Assembly: GCA_000974665.1 (NCBI GenBank)
Contig: BBSY01000002.1
Coordinates: forward strand, 186,001 to 250,000
Source: an alpha proteobacterium U9-1i
Lineage (GTDB): Bacteria; Pseudomonadota; Alphaproteobacteria; Caulobacterales; Aquidulcibacteraceae
Direction: 5' to 3'
DNA: 64,000 nucleotides
A model generated the notes under the pieces. That model had not been told where the DNA came from. It made no database searches and saw only the letters and a program-made list of their open reading frames with translations. Shown here piece after piece: positions 8,471-17,384 of the stretch (its first letter is position 1; every line of letters starts with the position of its first letter). The position numbers were made by a program, and so were the translations under genes.

Positions 8471-8540
8471 CAGCGCCAGCTTCGAGACGCGCCATGGGTC
8501 CGTCGCACTCTACCGGTCGGCGACGAGCTATTAGCGCGCT

Positions 8541-9116
8541 TCACGCGCCGCCAGAGGCGGCCTCGCACACGACCCGACCGTTCTCGACGAAGCGTATAGT
8601 CGGCGGCAGCGGCTTGGCGACTTGAACAGCGATTGGCCAGTTGAACTCGCCGTTGCTCGGCGCAGGCTCGCTCAGGTCGTAGCTGACCTCCAGAGCGTCG
8701 GCAGTGCGATGAACGCCCAAGATGCGTAAACCATCGGTGAGGTCGGCTCGGACGTACCGCGACAAGAGCAAGACCGCGTGGTCGCGCCAACTCGCTTCCG
8801 GCGGCTCAAACAAGCGTGAGTTCTCATTCGCTGCGGGCTGCAGCGCGCCGCGCCACGCTTCGGCGGTGTCGAGCACGGCGCAGACCGGGCGGCCTTGTTG
8901 CGCCCTCTCAGTCGAGAACACGTGATAGAGCCCGAAATTTATCGCTCTATAAGCATCGGGCGCCAGAGGCTCGAGCAGCGCCGCATGTTCGCGCGTCATT
9001 TCATCAGGCAGATCCGCGGGCGCTTCTGCGTTGGGCGGCGCTTGCGGCGCCGAATTCGTTGGCGCCCCGCACGCCACGAGAGCCGACACAAGCACCGCCG
9101 CGATGAGCACCCGCAT
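8541..9116 (-). CDS. Secreted lipoprotein with FEPPEA / FNWPIAV motifs
   Basis: A 191-residue lipoprotein (MRVLIAAVLVSALVACG, lipid Cys16). The ATG at 9116 is chosen because it has GGAGG five bases upstream and gives the lipobox; the frame extends further 5'. No known domain is recognised. Conserved-looking blocks are GRPVCAVLDTAEAW, RLFEPPEASWRDHAVLLLSR and FNWPIAVQVAKPLPPTIRFV. The same blocks occur in a broken copy at 25383-25727, showing a local paralogue family. Function unknown. Confidence 0.75.
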   Translation of the reverse strand: MRVLIAAVLVSALVACGAPTNSAPQAPPNAEAPADLPDEMTREHAALLEPLAPDAYRAINFGLYHVFSTERAQQGRPVCAVLDTAEAWRGALQPAANENSRLFEPPEASWRDHAVLLLSRYVRADLTDGLRILGVHRTADALEVSYDLSEPAPSNGEFNWPIAVQVAKPLPPTIRFVENGRVVCEAASGGA

Positions 9117-9449
9117 GATTGCCTCCATAAGCCCGCAACTTGACAGACTATGTCGGCGCACTGGGCCGGTGGCAATTGCGACGGCTGAAATCGTTTTCGC
9201 ACCGACAGGTCTCATTTGGCGCATCAATTGTCCGATTGAGCGGGTGAGCGCACAGCGGAGCGCGCGGACTCCGTTCCGCTCAAGCGGCGCTGTCGCGGTT
9301 GAGACCACGAAATCCACGAATCGCCGCCGGGTGCGTTAGTCCAGCGAGAACGCATCAGCTGCCGTCATGTGGGATTTCTCGCCGATCGGCGAGCGCGGCC
9401 AACGCCCGCCATAATCCAGCGCGCGACCGCCAAACGCGTGCAAGAAAGG
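9117..9449. other. 333-base gap with no supportable gene
   Basis: The region upstream of the lipoprotein at 8541 should hold its promoter. Open frames here are extensions or antisense shadows without recognisable features. Confidence 0.4.
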
Positions 9450-9777
9450 TCAGTCGCGACAATCCTCATCGCCTGCAAGCTGGCCCATGCACTCGAACCG
9501 CGTTTCGTGCACCCATCCAACCTTGCCGTTCTGACGCTTGCCCCCGTGCGCGCTACTGGTGCGACCGGCGGTTTGACTCGCGGCGCACCTCCTCCACGCG
9601 CCTAGCGGAAAGAGCGGTTTCTGCGGGCGTTCTGTTTTGCTCCACCGGCGCGCTGATCGTGATCCGGTATGTGTCCTGGCCCACGTGTTCCACGGAGTGC
9701 GTCGCACAGGGCGCCAACGCAGCCATGGCCGCCATCTCGGCGAGGGTGTGAGGATAGTGCATCGTGGCACGATGCAT
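9450..9777 (-). pseudogene. Composite gene remnant: lipoprotein N-terminus joined to the tail of an SH3-like lipoprotein
   Basis: Two broken pieces sit in different frames. The right part (9553-9777) reads as the start of an exported protein (MAAMAALAPCATHSVEHVG then DTYRITISAPVEQN). The left part (9450-9545) encodes NGKVGWVHETRFECMGQLAG and DEDCRD plus stop. That tail is nearly identical to the C-terminus of the intact lipoprotein at 17385-17981 and similar to that at 60049-60654. The pieces cannot be one functional protein, so this is the scar of two decayed genes. Confidence 0.65.
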
Positions 9778-9819
9778 CTCTCGCTCTATTTCCTAAGCGC
9801 GTTCGCCGCCGCGAGGCGA

Positions 9820-10296
9820 TCAAGCACCGCCGCAGGAGTGCTCAGAATCAATGGCGTTCCAGGACTCGTGCGTCCTCAGGTTGACGCCATGGTACGTTCG
9901 GCCCCGGTCGTCGCCGGGTGGACAGTTCTCTGGGAGTTCGATCAGGCAGAGCACCACCCGATCGCCGATGCGCGAGTTGTGAATGCCCGCAATCGCATTG
10001 TAGTCGACCTGCCACTGGCCATTCTCGTACTCGATGACGCTGCCGCTGTCGCCGGCTCTCCGGCCCACGGATCGGACAGTCGTCAGCGCGCATGCGCCGA
10101 TGTGTTCGCCGGCGGTCCCGGAAGCAGGCTGTATCTCGGGCACGTCCGCAGCGTCCACGACGCGAGGCTGGCGCTGGTAGCGCCCCGGCTCACACCAAGC
10201 ACGGCGAGGAGGCTCGGCCTGGTGCATGGACATCTCGGCGAACCGATCGCAGAAGTGGCGATTGTACTCCGCCGGCGTCGAGAGATTGCCGCCCAA
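9820..10296 (-). CDS. CPPGDDRGR-family protein, probably lacking its signal peptide
   Basis: A 158-residue frame whose C-terminal 95 residues align with the lipoprotein at 18717-19157: IGDRVVLCLIELPENCPPGD, then DRGRTYHGVNLRT and a terminal SEHSCGGA. The conserved cysteines and the CPPGDDRGR block are kept. Unlike its paralogue it has no hydrophobic signal or lipobox; the N-terminal 60 residues are Arg/Pro-rich and look non-native. It is either a truncated pseudogene or starts at an internal codon. The family function is unknown. Confidence 0.5.
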   Translation of the reverse strand: MGGNLSTPAEYNRHFCDRFAEMSMHQAEPPRRAWCEPGRYQRQPRVVDAADVPEIQPASGTAGEHIGACALTTVRSVGRRAGDSGSVIEYENGQWQVDYNAIAGIHNSRIGDRVVLCLIELPENCPPGDDRGRTYHGVNLRTHESWNAIDSEHSCGGA

Positions 10297-10498
10297 TCGC
10301 GCCGATTCCTCGGGGCTTACGTCGAACGTCGCAACGTACCTCTCGACGCTGCGGGCCGTCCGATCCCGACATAGCTCACCTGCACCCTACGCCACACGAC
10401 TTGTACGTCCAACGACTATTGCCTTCGGGCGAGTGGCATCACGGAACCGCGATCCGCGGCGTCATTGTATTGTGGCGGCACAAGCGTAGGGTTGCGAG

Positions 10499-11380
10499 AT
10501 GAGGGAAACTTTGCGTCTCCTTGGACTCTTGCTCGCCGTTTGCGTCACGCCCGCAAGTCCTTCCTGGGCGCAATCGGCGCCGACCGATACTGCAAGCGTG
10601 CAACAGCCGCCCTCGGAGACGCGGCGATTTCGCGGCGTTTACGTCAGCGGCTGGGAGGCGCAGCTATTTGTTGAAGCGGGCCGAGAGAACGAGCAGCCGC
10701 ACTGGGCGGCGGTAACGCCCGACGCGCGCGCCTCGCTGGCGCAGGTCCTGCCAACCGTGTCCGAGCCAGGAGAGGGCTTCCGTGTTCTTGTCGAGTTCGA
10801 CGGCAGACTCAGTCCACCGGGGCGCTACGGTCATCTCGCCGTCTACACGCATGCGGTGCTGATTGAACGTGTGATCAGCGCGCGACTTGAAAGCCGACCG
10901 AGCGCCTTTTGCGATGCGGAAGCGAGCGGCGCCTGGCGCGGCGCCAACAATCGTATCTACGCCGTCACCGCCAGCACGACGGGTCCGACTTGCGCCCAGT
11001 CAGTGGTGCTCCTGGTCGTTCGCGATTCCGACGGCGAGGTTGTCTGGACCGATGCGCGGCCCGCGGCTCAGGTGATGGGACTGACCGCGCCAACGACGCG
11101 CACGCCCATGGCGGCCGCGTTGCAGGCCTGGATCGGTTATGGGGCGCGCGGCGAGACGACAACCGACCTGCCCCCTTGGCCGCTTGAGCGCGAACCGCCG
11201 ACGAGCGCGGGCGGCTTCGAATTTGCGCCAGAATCTTGGATCGATCGCGAGACCTACCTGGAGATGCGCGCGCGCGCCGAGCCCATGTTCTGTTATGTAC
11301 AAGGCATGGAAAGCTTGGCTTGCCTGGTGGAACGCTGGGACCAGCTGGAGAAGGTCGGCGTTCAGGCGTTCGCAGGATAA
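10499..11380 (+). CDS. Exported protein of unknown function
   Basis: A 293-residue protein with a clear signal peptide (MRETLRLLGLLLAVCVTPA, cleavage after SWAQ about residue 25). The mature part is a mixed alpha/beta sequence with no domain I recognise. Features include FRGVYVSGWEAQLF, a GPTCAQSVVLLVVRDSDGEVV strand pair, and three late cysteines (FCYV, LACLVE). The FRGVYVSGWEAQ opening resembles small secreted domains that bind or process exported partners, but no assignment is safe. It is the only rightward gene between two leftward blocks. Confidence 0.65.
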   Translation: MRETLRLLGLLLAVCVTPASPSWAQSAPTDTASVQQPPSETRRFRGVYVSGWEAQLFVEAGRENEQPHWAAVTPDARASLAQVLPTVSEPGEGFRVLVEFDGRLSPPGRYGHLAVYTHAVLIERVISARLESRPSAFCDAEASGAWRGANNRIYAVTASTTGPTCAQSVVLLVVRDSDGEVVWTDARPAAQVMGLTAPTTRTPMAAALQAWIGYGARGETTTDLPPWPLEREPPTSAGGFEFAPESWIDRETYLEMRARAEPMFCYVQGMESLACLVERWDQLEKVGVQAFAG

Positions 11381-11452
11381 GCGCCCACGATTGGCGAGCA
11401 CGCATCTGTGATTCTTAATTCCGCGACATCGCATTATGCTTCACGCGTGCTC

Positions 11453-11935
11453 ATGCCGCACCGCATTCTGTTGACGATGATCGTCGCTTGGACCGCGACG
11501 GCTCTGTGTCATCCAAACGCCCTCGCCCTCACCTGCATTGACACCACCAGGGCCGCGCAAATCGCCGAAGCAGATGCAATCTTCCGTGGGCGACCGATAT
11601 CGAGCCAATTCTTGACGGACGCCGCTCCGCCATTGCCTCCGACGCGGCCGCCGGCCTCGTTACAAGACGGATGGGATGGAGATTTCATTGTCCATACATT
11701 CGAAATCTTCGATGTGCTGAAAGGCGATCTAGGACTTTTCGCCCAAATTTATGAGCACGTCTCATGCATGACTTGCGATCTGGGCATCCGACCAGGACAA
11801 GTGCTTTTGGTGTTTGCATCCCGCCGTGAAGGCGGGCGCCTTGTCGCTAGCCCCTGTGGCGACGTTCAGGAGGACGCCATTGGCGCCAATGCGCGCTGGA
11901 TAACTGAGCAAATGCTTGAGAGCCAGCGGCAGTAG
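11453..11935 (+). CDS. Exported TIMP/NTR-like domain protein
   Basis: A 160-residue exported protein starting at the ATG at 11453 (signal MPHRILLTMIVAWTATAL, mature end near ALALTC). The mature part fits the bacterial TIMP-like pattern: a Cys near the N-terminus, EADAIFRGRP, a strand region FIVHTFEIFDVLKGD, then VSCMTCDLGIRPGQVLLVFA and a final SPCGD. Such OB-fold proteins in bacteria are poorly characterised; metalloprotease inhibition is known only for animal members. Two predicted secreted metalloproteases (21492, 54210) are in the window, a coincidence worth noting only. Confidence 0.6.
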   Translation: MPHRILLTMIVAWTATALCHPNALALTCIDTTRAAQIAEADAIFRGRPISSQFLTDAAPPLPPTRPPASLQDGWDGDFIVHTFEIFDVLKGDLGLFAQIYEHVSCMTCDLGIRPGQVLLVFASRREGGRLVASPCGDVQEDAIGANARWITEQMLESQRQ

Positions 11936-12059
11936 AGGCCGGCTCCTTGCCGCGGCCAACGCACACTGCGCTGAGGCCAAACCGATTTCGGCCAACGTAC
12001 GTCGTGCGCTCGATTTGCGCGAGCGGCCGACGCGCTCCCATCCAGCCGCTCGCAGCCTC

Positions 12060-12761
12060 CTAGCAAGCAACGTGCGTCTGCCGCGCGCCTAGAAACTTGA
12101 CGATGGACGCATAGCAGGCCGGGGCATCCGGTAGCGCGTGGTTGGAGCACGGGCGCTTCTCGTCTGTCACTGCAAGCTCGCAGCGCTCGAAGACGTCCGC
12201 CGCCATTTGATCGACCAAGGCCAGCATGGGATCGTGCCGCGAACCAAAGATGATGGCCGGCATGGTGAGCTGGTCGCGCCTCGGACCCAGATATTCGCGA
12301 ATGTGACGCTGCATCGTCGGCGAGGTCGGGCCGGCGAAGCTCATAACAAAGCGGATAGACTGAAACGCCTCGCGCCCTCCTTCGCACGCGGCTGCCGCGA
12401 GGAGCGCAATACCCGCTCCGTTGGAATAACCGGCGATACCGTCGGGGCGTTCGCGGCGGCACACGTCCGCAATGTGCGCCATGCTGACCTCAAGACCGTC
12501 GTAACGGCCGTCTGCGAAGCGAAACCATATCCGCGGGTCCTCGAAGCCGAAACCTTCGACCTCTTCGTCGGTGCAGCCCATCTGGTTCTTGATAAGATCG
12601 TAAACCATTTCCGGTGCGACTTGATGCGGGGCCGCCGGATAGACCCAGTCAGCGAGGTCTGCGCACGCTCGCGCGCAGTGCGTGAAGTGCCACTTCTGCG
12701 TGGCGTGCTTTGTCGGGTTGCTGCCGAAGCAGTGAAGCGTCGCGATCTTCAGCTTGGCCAT
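12060..12761 (-). CDS. FSH1-family serine hydrolase (alpha/beta hydrolase)
   Basis: A 233-residue cytoplasmic hydrolase. The start at 12761 (MAKLKIATLHCFGSN) has GGAGG eight bases upstream. The nucleophile elbow is GYSNGAG (Ser), the acid is in FGSRHDPM (Asp) and the histidine in SNHALPD, giving the full triad order of the FSH1 family (serine hydrolase domain). The opening LHCFGSN is typical of that family. Substrate unknown. It follows the NTF2-like gene by 37 bases on the same strand and is probably cotranscribed. Confidence 0.8.
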   Translation of the reverse strand: MAKLKIATLHCFGSNPTKHATQKWHFTHCARACADLADWVYPAAPHQVAPEMVYDLIKNQMGCTDEEVEGFGFEDPRIWFRFADGRYDGLEVSMAHIADVCRRERPDGIAGYSNGAGIALLAAAACEGGREAFQSIRFVMSFAGPTSPTMQRHIREYLGPRRDQLTMPAIIFGSRHDPMLALVDQMAADVFERCELAVTDEKRPCSNHALPDAPACYASIVKFLGARQTHVAC

Positions 12762-12798
12762 ATCGAACGCCTCCACTTGGGCCAAGCCCGGTTGCCTC

Positions 12799-13197
12799 TC
12801 ACGCCCAGAATTGATCCCAATTGTGAAGGTCGAAGAAGTGCTCGCGGCCGGAGACGATCTTGCCGTTCTTCACCTCGAAGACGATGCAGCAAGACACATC
12901 GAGCCGCTTGCCGTTGCGCTCGCCCGTATTGCGGTGAATCCCGACGACGCGGCCACCGTCGGTAGCGAGCACATCTTGGAGCGCCGCCTTGAACGTGCCG
13001 TTTGATTCCCCGCCATAGCGTCCGAATTGCGCGAAAACGGCGTCACGGCCGCGCCGATCGCCAGCGATGGAGGTCGCACCCGGTGTGTGCCAGGACGCTG
13101 CTTGGTCAAAAATCTCGTTCAGGGTCGCGATGTCGCCTTCGTTGAAGGCCTTGTATCCCCGGCGGACCACGTCGGCGTTGCTGACCCCGCTGCTCAT
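12799..13197 (-). CDS. SnoaL/NTF2-like protein
   Basis: A 132-residue protein with the cone-shaped NTF2-like fold pattern: VRRGYKAFNEGDIATLNEIF (first helices), WHTPG, GRDAVFAQF, and the strands RVVGIHRNTGER and IVFEVKNGKIVSGREHFFD. Family members bind or isomerise small hydrophobic molecules, and many are of unknown role. The ATG at 13197 was chosen because upstream residues are Arg/Pro-rich. It is divergent from the CadC-like regulator at 13312 (114-base shared region) and probably forms an operon with the FSH1-type hydrolase. Confidence 0.8.
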   Translation of the reverse strand: MSSGVSNADVVRRGYKAFNEGDIATLNEIFDQAASWHTPGATSIAGDRRGRDAVFAQFGRYGGESNGTFKAALQDVLATDGGRVVGIHRNTGERNGKRLDVSCCIVFEVKNGKIVSGREHFFDLHNWDQFWA

Positions 13198-13311
13198 TGG
13201 AAAATCCTTCTGTTGCTCCGCGCCGATTGGCGTCAAGATGAGTTGAGGGTAGGCTCGCTCCGTCCGTGGCGTCCTTAAGCGGGGCCTAAATGATGCTAAA
13301 TCCGCGCGCGC

Positions 13312-15153
13312 TTGCGGCCCACGCGGGACCTGATTGAAGCTGGGGCGCACTTGACGAAAATCTACGCGGCGACCGGTCTGGAGGTGCTTCCGGACGAACG
13401 GCGCATCCTGGTGCGGGGCGAAGCCATATCACTTGGCGCGCGGGCGTTCGACCTGTTGCTGGCGCTGATCGACAATCGCGACCGCGTTGTGAGCAAAGAA
13501 GAATTGCTGTCGCTGGTTTGGCCAGACGCCACCGTCGAAGAGAACAACCTCACGGTCCAGATGTCGGCTTTGCGCAAGGCGCTAGGGCGCGACGCAATCG
13601 CGACGATTGCTGGACGCGGCTATCGCTTTGCCCTGCCGTTGCTGAACGACAGACCCGTGCAAGCCACAGACCGGCCGGTCATTGCAGTGCTCGCCTTTGA
13701 CACCGACGAGGCGCACATGCAGTTCTTCGCCGACGGCGTCAGTGACGAGATCATTCAGCGGCTCGCCCGCGGCGCCCATCTTGGCGTCATTGGCCGCACC
13801 TCGAGCTTCCAGTTTCGCGGAGACCGCAAAGCCGAAGCCGCCGACCGTCTCAAGTGCTCACACGTTTTCGACGGCGCAATCCGCCGCGCAGGCGACACTG
13901 TGCGCATTAACGCGCATCTGATCGACACGCTCTCACGCGAGACAATTTGGTCGGAGCGCTACGACCGTAATCTGAACGACATGCTTGCTGTGCAAGATGA
14001 GATCGCTGAGAATATCGCCTCCGCGCTCAATCGAACATTCAAGCGCACCTCGACACGCGCGATCGATCCCGACGCGTTCGATCTCTACCTGCGCGCAAGA
14101 CCGACGTCCTATGAACCGAACCAGTTGGCCGCTGGCGTGGGTCTGCTCGAAGTCGCGACCCAGCGTGCGCCGCATTTTGTCGAAGCCTGGGGCCGCCTTG
14201 CTTACCTGCGCGCGTTCCTTCACCTGTACCTGCCCTTCGCTGAGCGCGCCCAGAGCGCCGAACGCGTGGTGCGCGATGCCTCGCACGCGCTGGCGCTTGA
14301 CGCTCAGAATGTCGATGCGCTGGCGGCTCGTTGCTTCGTGACGCGCCCGTTCGGTGACTTCGCGGCGTTCGATACGTTCCTCGATCGCCTACGTGCGGCG
14401 CCCGGCACGGGTGACGGCAAGCGCTATGTCGGCTGGTTGCTCCGCCACACAGGACGCATGCGCGAGAGCCTGGAGGAGACGCAGCGCGTATTTGCGCTCG
14501 ACCCGCTCGATCCCATGACCATCAATCTGATGGCGCTCTCCTACATGGCCTGCGGACGCCCTGACGTAGCCGCGCCACTCTATTCGGACTTGGTCGAACG
14601 CTTGCCTTCGATGAGCTTTCCCGTATCGAGCCTGCTCAGGGCGTATGCGTTCCTTGAGGATTGGGAGGCGGTCGACCGCCTGCTCGCAGCCGCCGCCACA
14701 CGACCACTGCGCGAGCTTCAAGACACCATCCCATTCGTGCGCGCCAAACGCGACCCGACCGGCGACGCCCGCATGGCATGGCGCTGCGATTTCGAGGATC
14801 GGATCGCCAAGACCGGCGCTGTCGATGTTGCACGCTTGGTATACGCCGCGCATCTGGGCTTCGTGGATGAAGCTTATCGCGCCGCCGCAACCTGCCGCCT
14901 CGGCCCATCTGGCGCCGATGAGGACGTCATGGGGCCCGACGGCTATCGCACCGCGATGCTGTTCGAGGCCAACATGCCGGAACTCCGAAATGATGCGCGC
15001 TTCCCCGAGGTATGCGCGCGGCTGGGCCTCGCCAACTTCTGGATTGAGAGCGGGAAATGGCCCGACTGCGCGCACCAGGCGCCTTACGATTTCAAGGCCG
15101 CATGCCAGGCGTTCCGCAGGACGCCGCAGCGTAAGTTTTTCGATGAGGACTAG
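13312..15153 (+). CDS. CadC-like winged-helix regulator with TPR-type C-terminus
   Basis: A 613-residue protein. Residues 20-105 form an OmpR/PhoB-type winged helix (SLGARAFDLLLALIDNRDRV, then EENNLTVQMSALRKALG and the wing AGRGYRFAL). Residues 125-235 match the region often found in adenylate-cyclase-like TPR regulators (FFADGVSDEIIQRLAR..IGRTSSFQF). The rest is helical TPR-like repeat. No membrane helix was seen, so it is probably cytoplasmic. The start is a TTG (13312, or 13351); no in-frame ATG fits. It faces away from the NTF2/hydrolase pair and may control it. Confidence 0.85.
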   Translation: MRPTRDLIEAGAHLTKIYAATGLEVLPDERRILVRGEAISLGARAFDLLLALIDNRDRVVSKEELLSLVWPDATVEENNLTVQMSALRKALGRDAIATIAGRGYRFALPLLNDRPVQATDRPVIAVLAFDTDEAHMQFFADGVSDEIIQRLARGAHLGVIGRTSSFQFRGDRKAEAADRLKCSHVFDGAIRRAGDTVRINAHLIDTLSRETIWSERYDRNLNDMLAVQDEIAENIASALNRTFKRTSTRAIDPDAFDLYLRARPTSYEPNQLAAGVGLLEVATQRAPHFVEAWGRLAYLRAFLHLYLPFAERAQSAERVVRDASHALALDAQNVDALAARCFVTRPFGDFAAFDTFLDRLRAAPGTGDGKRYVGWLLRHTGRMRESLEETQRVFALDPLDPMTINLMALSYMACGRPDVAAPLYSDLVERLPSMSFPVSSLLRAYAFLEDWEAVDRLLAAAATRPLRELQDTIPFVRAKRDPTGDARMAWRCDFEDRIAKTGAVDVARLVYAAHLGFVDEAYRAAATCRLGPSGADEDVMGPDGYRTAMLFEANMPELRNDARFPEVCARLGLANFWIESGKWPDCAHQAPYDFKAACQAFRRTPQRKFFDED

Positions 15154-15410
15154 CGACCGCTAATCTCAAAAGCAAACTTGCAAGGCTCCAACTCCCGCAT
15201 GGAAGTGCTCTGGTATGAGTCCTGGGTCCGAGTTGCGGCAATCAAACCATCCACGGCCTCACGGTACAATTGCGCCGCGGCATCAGCGCTTTGTCCCGCG
15301 CCGCCGGAAGATGCGGGCCGCCCTGCGGCGGGTGTGGGCGCTCGCGTCAAACACCCAACTGCGCAGAGCACTGCAAGCACAAGCGCACTCACCGAAACAA
15401 GTCTACGCAC
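15150..15410 (-). CDS. Small lipoprotein
   Basis: An 86-residue lipoprotein (lipobox AVGC, Cys20) with a Pro/Ala/Gly linker and a short helical C-terminus (QLYREAVDGLIAATRTQDSY) ending in a region with one cysteine (EPCKFAFEISGR). Its stop overlaps the stop of the convergent CadC-like regulator by 4 bases. No family recognised. Confidence 0.65.
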   Translation of the reverse strand: MRRLVSVSALVLAVLCAVGCLTRAPTPAAGRPASSGGAGQSADAAAQLYREAVDGLIAATRTQDSYQSTSMRELEPCKFAFEISGR

Positions 15411-15447
15411 GACCAGCCCCGCCCATGAGTTATCCCAAGACCAACGC

Positions 15448-15963
15448 CTATTGTGCGGGCGTCATCGTGACCGCCGATGGGAATTCCGGGTTGGGAGATG
15501 GTTCCTGCGCCACCTCGGTCCAAGAGACGATGACGCGATGTGTACGCTGGCTGATTTGACCCGCGTCATCCATGACGGATTCATCGATTTCCAAATCTAT
15601 GCGTCCCGGCGATGCAGCAATCAAACGATAGTCGTAGAAGTCGCCCAGAAGAAAAGCTCTCTCATCGTGGGGCGAGACGAAGCCCAGGTATACCCTAAGA
15701 CCGTTCATCGCCTGGTCGCCGCCACCAATTCCGAACAGGCGCACTGACGCGATGTTCGAAAGGTTCGGCATGTCGTTAAACCTTACCACCCCAAGCGCCG
15801 CGAGGGTTGGATCATCCTGCGCGAGCGCCGTCCGTACTTCGGGTTGGCCATCCGTAGCAACGAAAGGCGCCGCCGTCTCCGGGTCGGTGGCGCGATTGCA
15901 GCTCGCTAAGGTCAAGCAGACAGCTACTAGAAGTGCGGAAATTGAAACGCGGCGGATCAGCAT
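15448..15963 (-). CDS. Lipoprotein of unknown function
   Basis: A 171-residue lipoprotein (MLIRRVSISALLVAVC..LASC, Cys22) with a good Shine-Dalgarno (GGGAGGGG) before ATG 15963. The mature sequence is beta-rich (VRFNDMPNLSNIASVRLFGI, LRVYLGFVSPHDERAFLLGD, YDYRLIAASPGRIDLEID) with no Cys after the lipid site. It resembles no family I know. It is followed by another small lipoprotein gene 37 bases downstream, so the two are likely cotranscribed. Confidence 0.7.
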   Translation of the reverse strand: MLIRRVSISALLVAVCLTLASCNRATDPETAAPFVATDGQPEVRTALAQDDPTLAALGVVRFNDMPNLSNIASVRLFGIGGGDQAMNGLRVYLGFVSPHDERAFLLGDFYDYRLIAASPGRIDLEIDESVMDDAGQISQRTHRVIVSWTEVAQEPSPNPEFPSAVTMTPAQ

Positions 15964-16074
15964 CAGCCCCTCCCCTAAACAACCAACAGCCAGCTTGAAG
16001 AACCATGCATCGACCGCAAGCGCAATGTCCCCAATAGACCAGCCTACGTCACCTGATCATTGCTGCTGCGCAGT

Positions 16075-16653
16075 TCAGTCTGCGCCAACGACGCGCAGCA
16101 GGGTGATCTCCCGGCGTTCGTTGGGACGATAGCGAACTGTCACTTGCTGCCCATTTGCCCCTGCAAGCTCAGGCATGATGTACATCTCAAAAGTATGCGC
16201 AGCGCCTGCTGCGTCGGTGACTGTGATGACATCGGGCAAGTCACTAGATGTTGTCGCCTCAGCTCCAATCAGCGCCCCGGTGACTGTCAGATCTTCCGCG
16301 GACGCGGGAATGTTCTCTCCGAAAACGGCTGCGCCGCTGGCATTGACCACGTCAACGACCAAGGGGTCGTCAGCAGTCGTGTAATACGCGATAACAGGCT
16401 GCCCCGCAAAGCTCGACGGCTCCTTGCCGCCAAGGTCGGCGTGGCTTTCCGCGTTGAGATAGAGACCCACTGGATTGCCGCTCTCGGGTTGAACGGCAAA
16501 GGTGAAACGCGGGTAGCCCTGGTCTTCGACTTGGTTGACAACGCCTTCGATGCGGGTTTCGCCCTCTGCCAACGGCCGGATGTCTGATTGTTGAGTCGCC
16601 GGCGTGCAGGCAACGACAAGAGCGACCATGACCGCGATTACAATTCGACGCAT
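16075..16653 (-). CDS. Lipoprotein of unknown function
   Basis: A 192-residue lipoprotein (MRRIVIAVMVALVVAC, Cys16) starting at ATG 16653 behind GGGGGAAAT. The mature protein appears to be all-beta, with two similar halves (GETRIEGVVNQVEDQGYPRF and AEDLTVTGALIGAEATTSSD regions) suggesting OB- or SH3-like strands. There are no cysteines beyond the lipid site. Function unknown. Confidence 0.7.
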   Translation of the reverse strand: MRRIVIAVMVALVVACTPATQQSDIRPLAEGETRIEGVVNQVEDQGYPRFTFAVQPESGNPVGLYLNAESHADLGGKEPSSFAGQPVIAYYTTADDPLVVDVVNASGAAVFGENIPASAEDLTVTGALIGAEATTSSDLPDVITVTDAAGAAHTFEMYIMPELAGANGQQVTVRYRPNERREITLLRVVGAD

Positions 16654-16851
16654 ATTTCCCCCTGCCGCACTGAAAGAGCTGCTCTTCAAACCAGACGCAC
16701 CGTCATTCGCTCACGACTGGTCTTAGCCGCTCAACTCCTAGTGCGGGAAAATTCTGTGCGCGCCAAGACGCGGTTTCGTTGTTTCGGCCACTAGCGATGG
16801 ACCGTGTCTTGGCTTTGCGCTTAGGTGTATGGCTATGGCTTGGGGAATTTC

Positions 16852-17295
16852 ATGAAAGCTCGATTGTCGATTGGGGTTGTTTCGCTTGCTCTTGGCGTGC
16901 TGTTTTCAATGCCAGCGTCTGCGGACGAGGTGTGGGTCCTGCCAAGCGGGAACCAATTGACCTATGACCGCGATGTCGGTGACGTCGCAGTGCTCACTTA
17001 TCGCGCCGAGCAAGGACTGGAACCGGGTCAGATTTTCGTGGTGGGCCTCGGCGGACAATACGAGGGACGCTCCCGCTACCAGGCTTACTGGGTGGAAGCC
17101 GACGATGCTGGACCCACCTGTGCCGCGGCGCTCGTCGACGCCGAAGGTCGCACCTGGCGTCGATGGGGTCTTGCAACAGTGTCTTTCGCAGGCCCAAATT
17201 TTCCGTCCCGCCTTACGCTTTCCAGGGGCGAGTGTCTGAGCGCGCCAACTGGCCGCGTGAGCGCGCGCCCGGTTGTCGGCGCGGGAGTGCGTTAG
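16852..17295 (+). CDS. Small exported protein of unknown function
   Basis: A 147-residue protein with a signal peptide (MKARLSIGVVSLALGVLFSM, cleavage near ASA, residue 24); GGGGA precedes ATG 16852. The mature part includes VWVLPSGNQLTYDRDVGDVA, a Cys pair (PTCAAAL, RGECLSA) that could bridge, and beta-strand-rich stretches. A 16-base sequence (TAGCCGCTCAACTCCT) occurs exactly once on each side of the gene (16724 and 17323), which may mark past insertion of this single rightward gene in a leftward block. Confidence 0.65.
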   Translation: MKARLSIGVVSLALGVLFSMPASADEVWVLPSGNQLTYDRDVGDVAVLTYRAEQGLEPGQIFVVGLGGQYEGRSRYQAYWVEADDAGPTCAAALVDAEGRTWRRWGLATVSFAGPNFPSRLTLSRGECLSAPTGRVSARPVVGAGVR

Positions 17296-17384
17296 CCCAA
17301 GTCAGGACGGATCGGTCGAAACTAGCCGCTCAACTCCTCGGCAATGCCACGACCAGCAGGGCGCCGCATCGCCGCACGGAATAT

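Noticed and set aside
12138-12965. Plus-strand frame opposite the FSH1-type hydrolase
   Set aside because: Composition typical of a shadow; the catalytic triad is on the minus strand.
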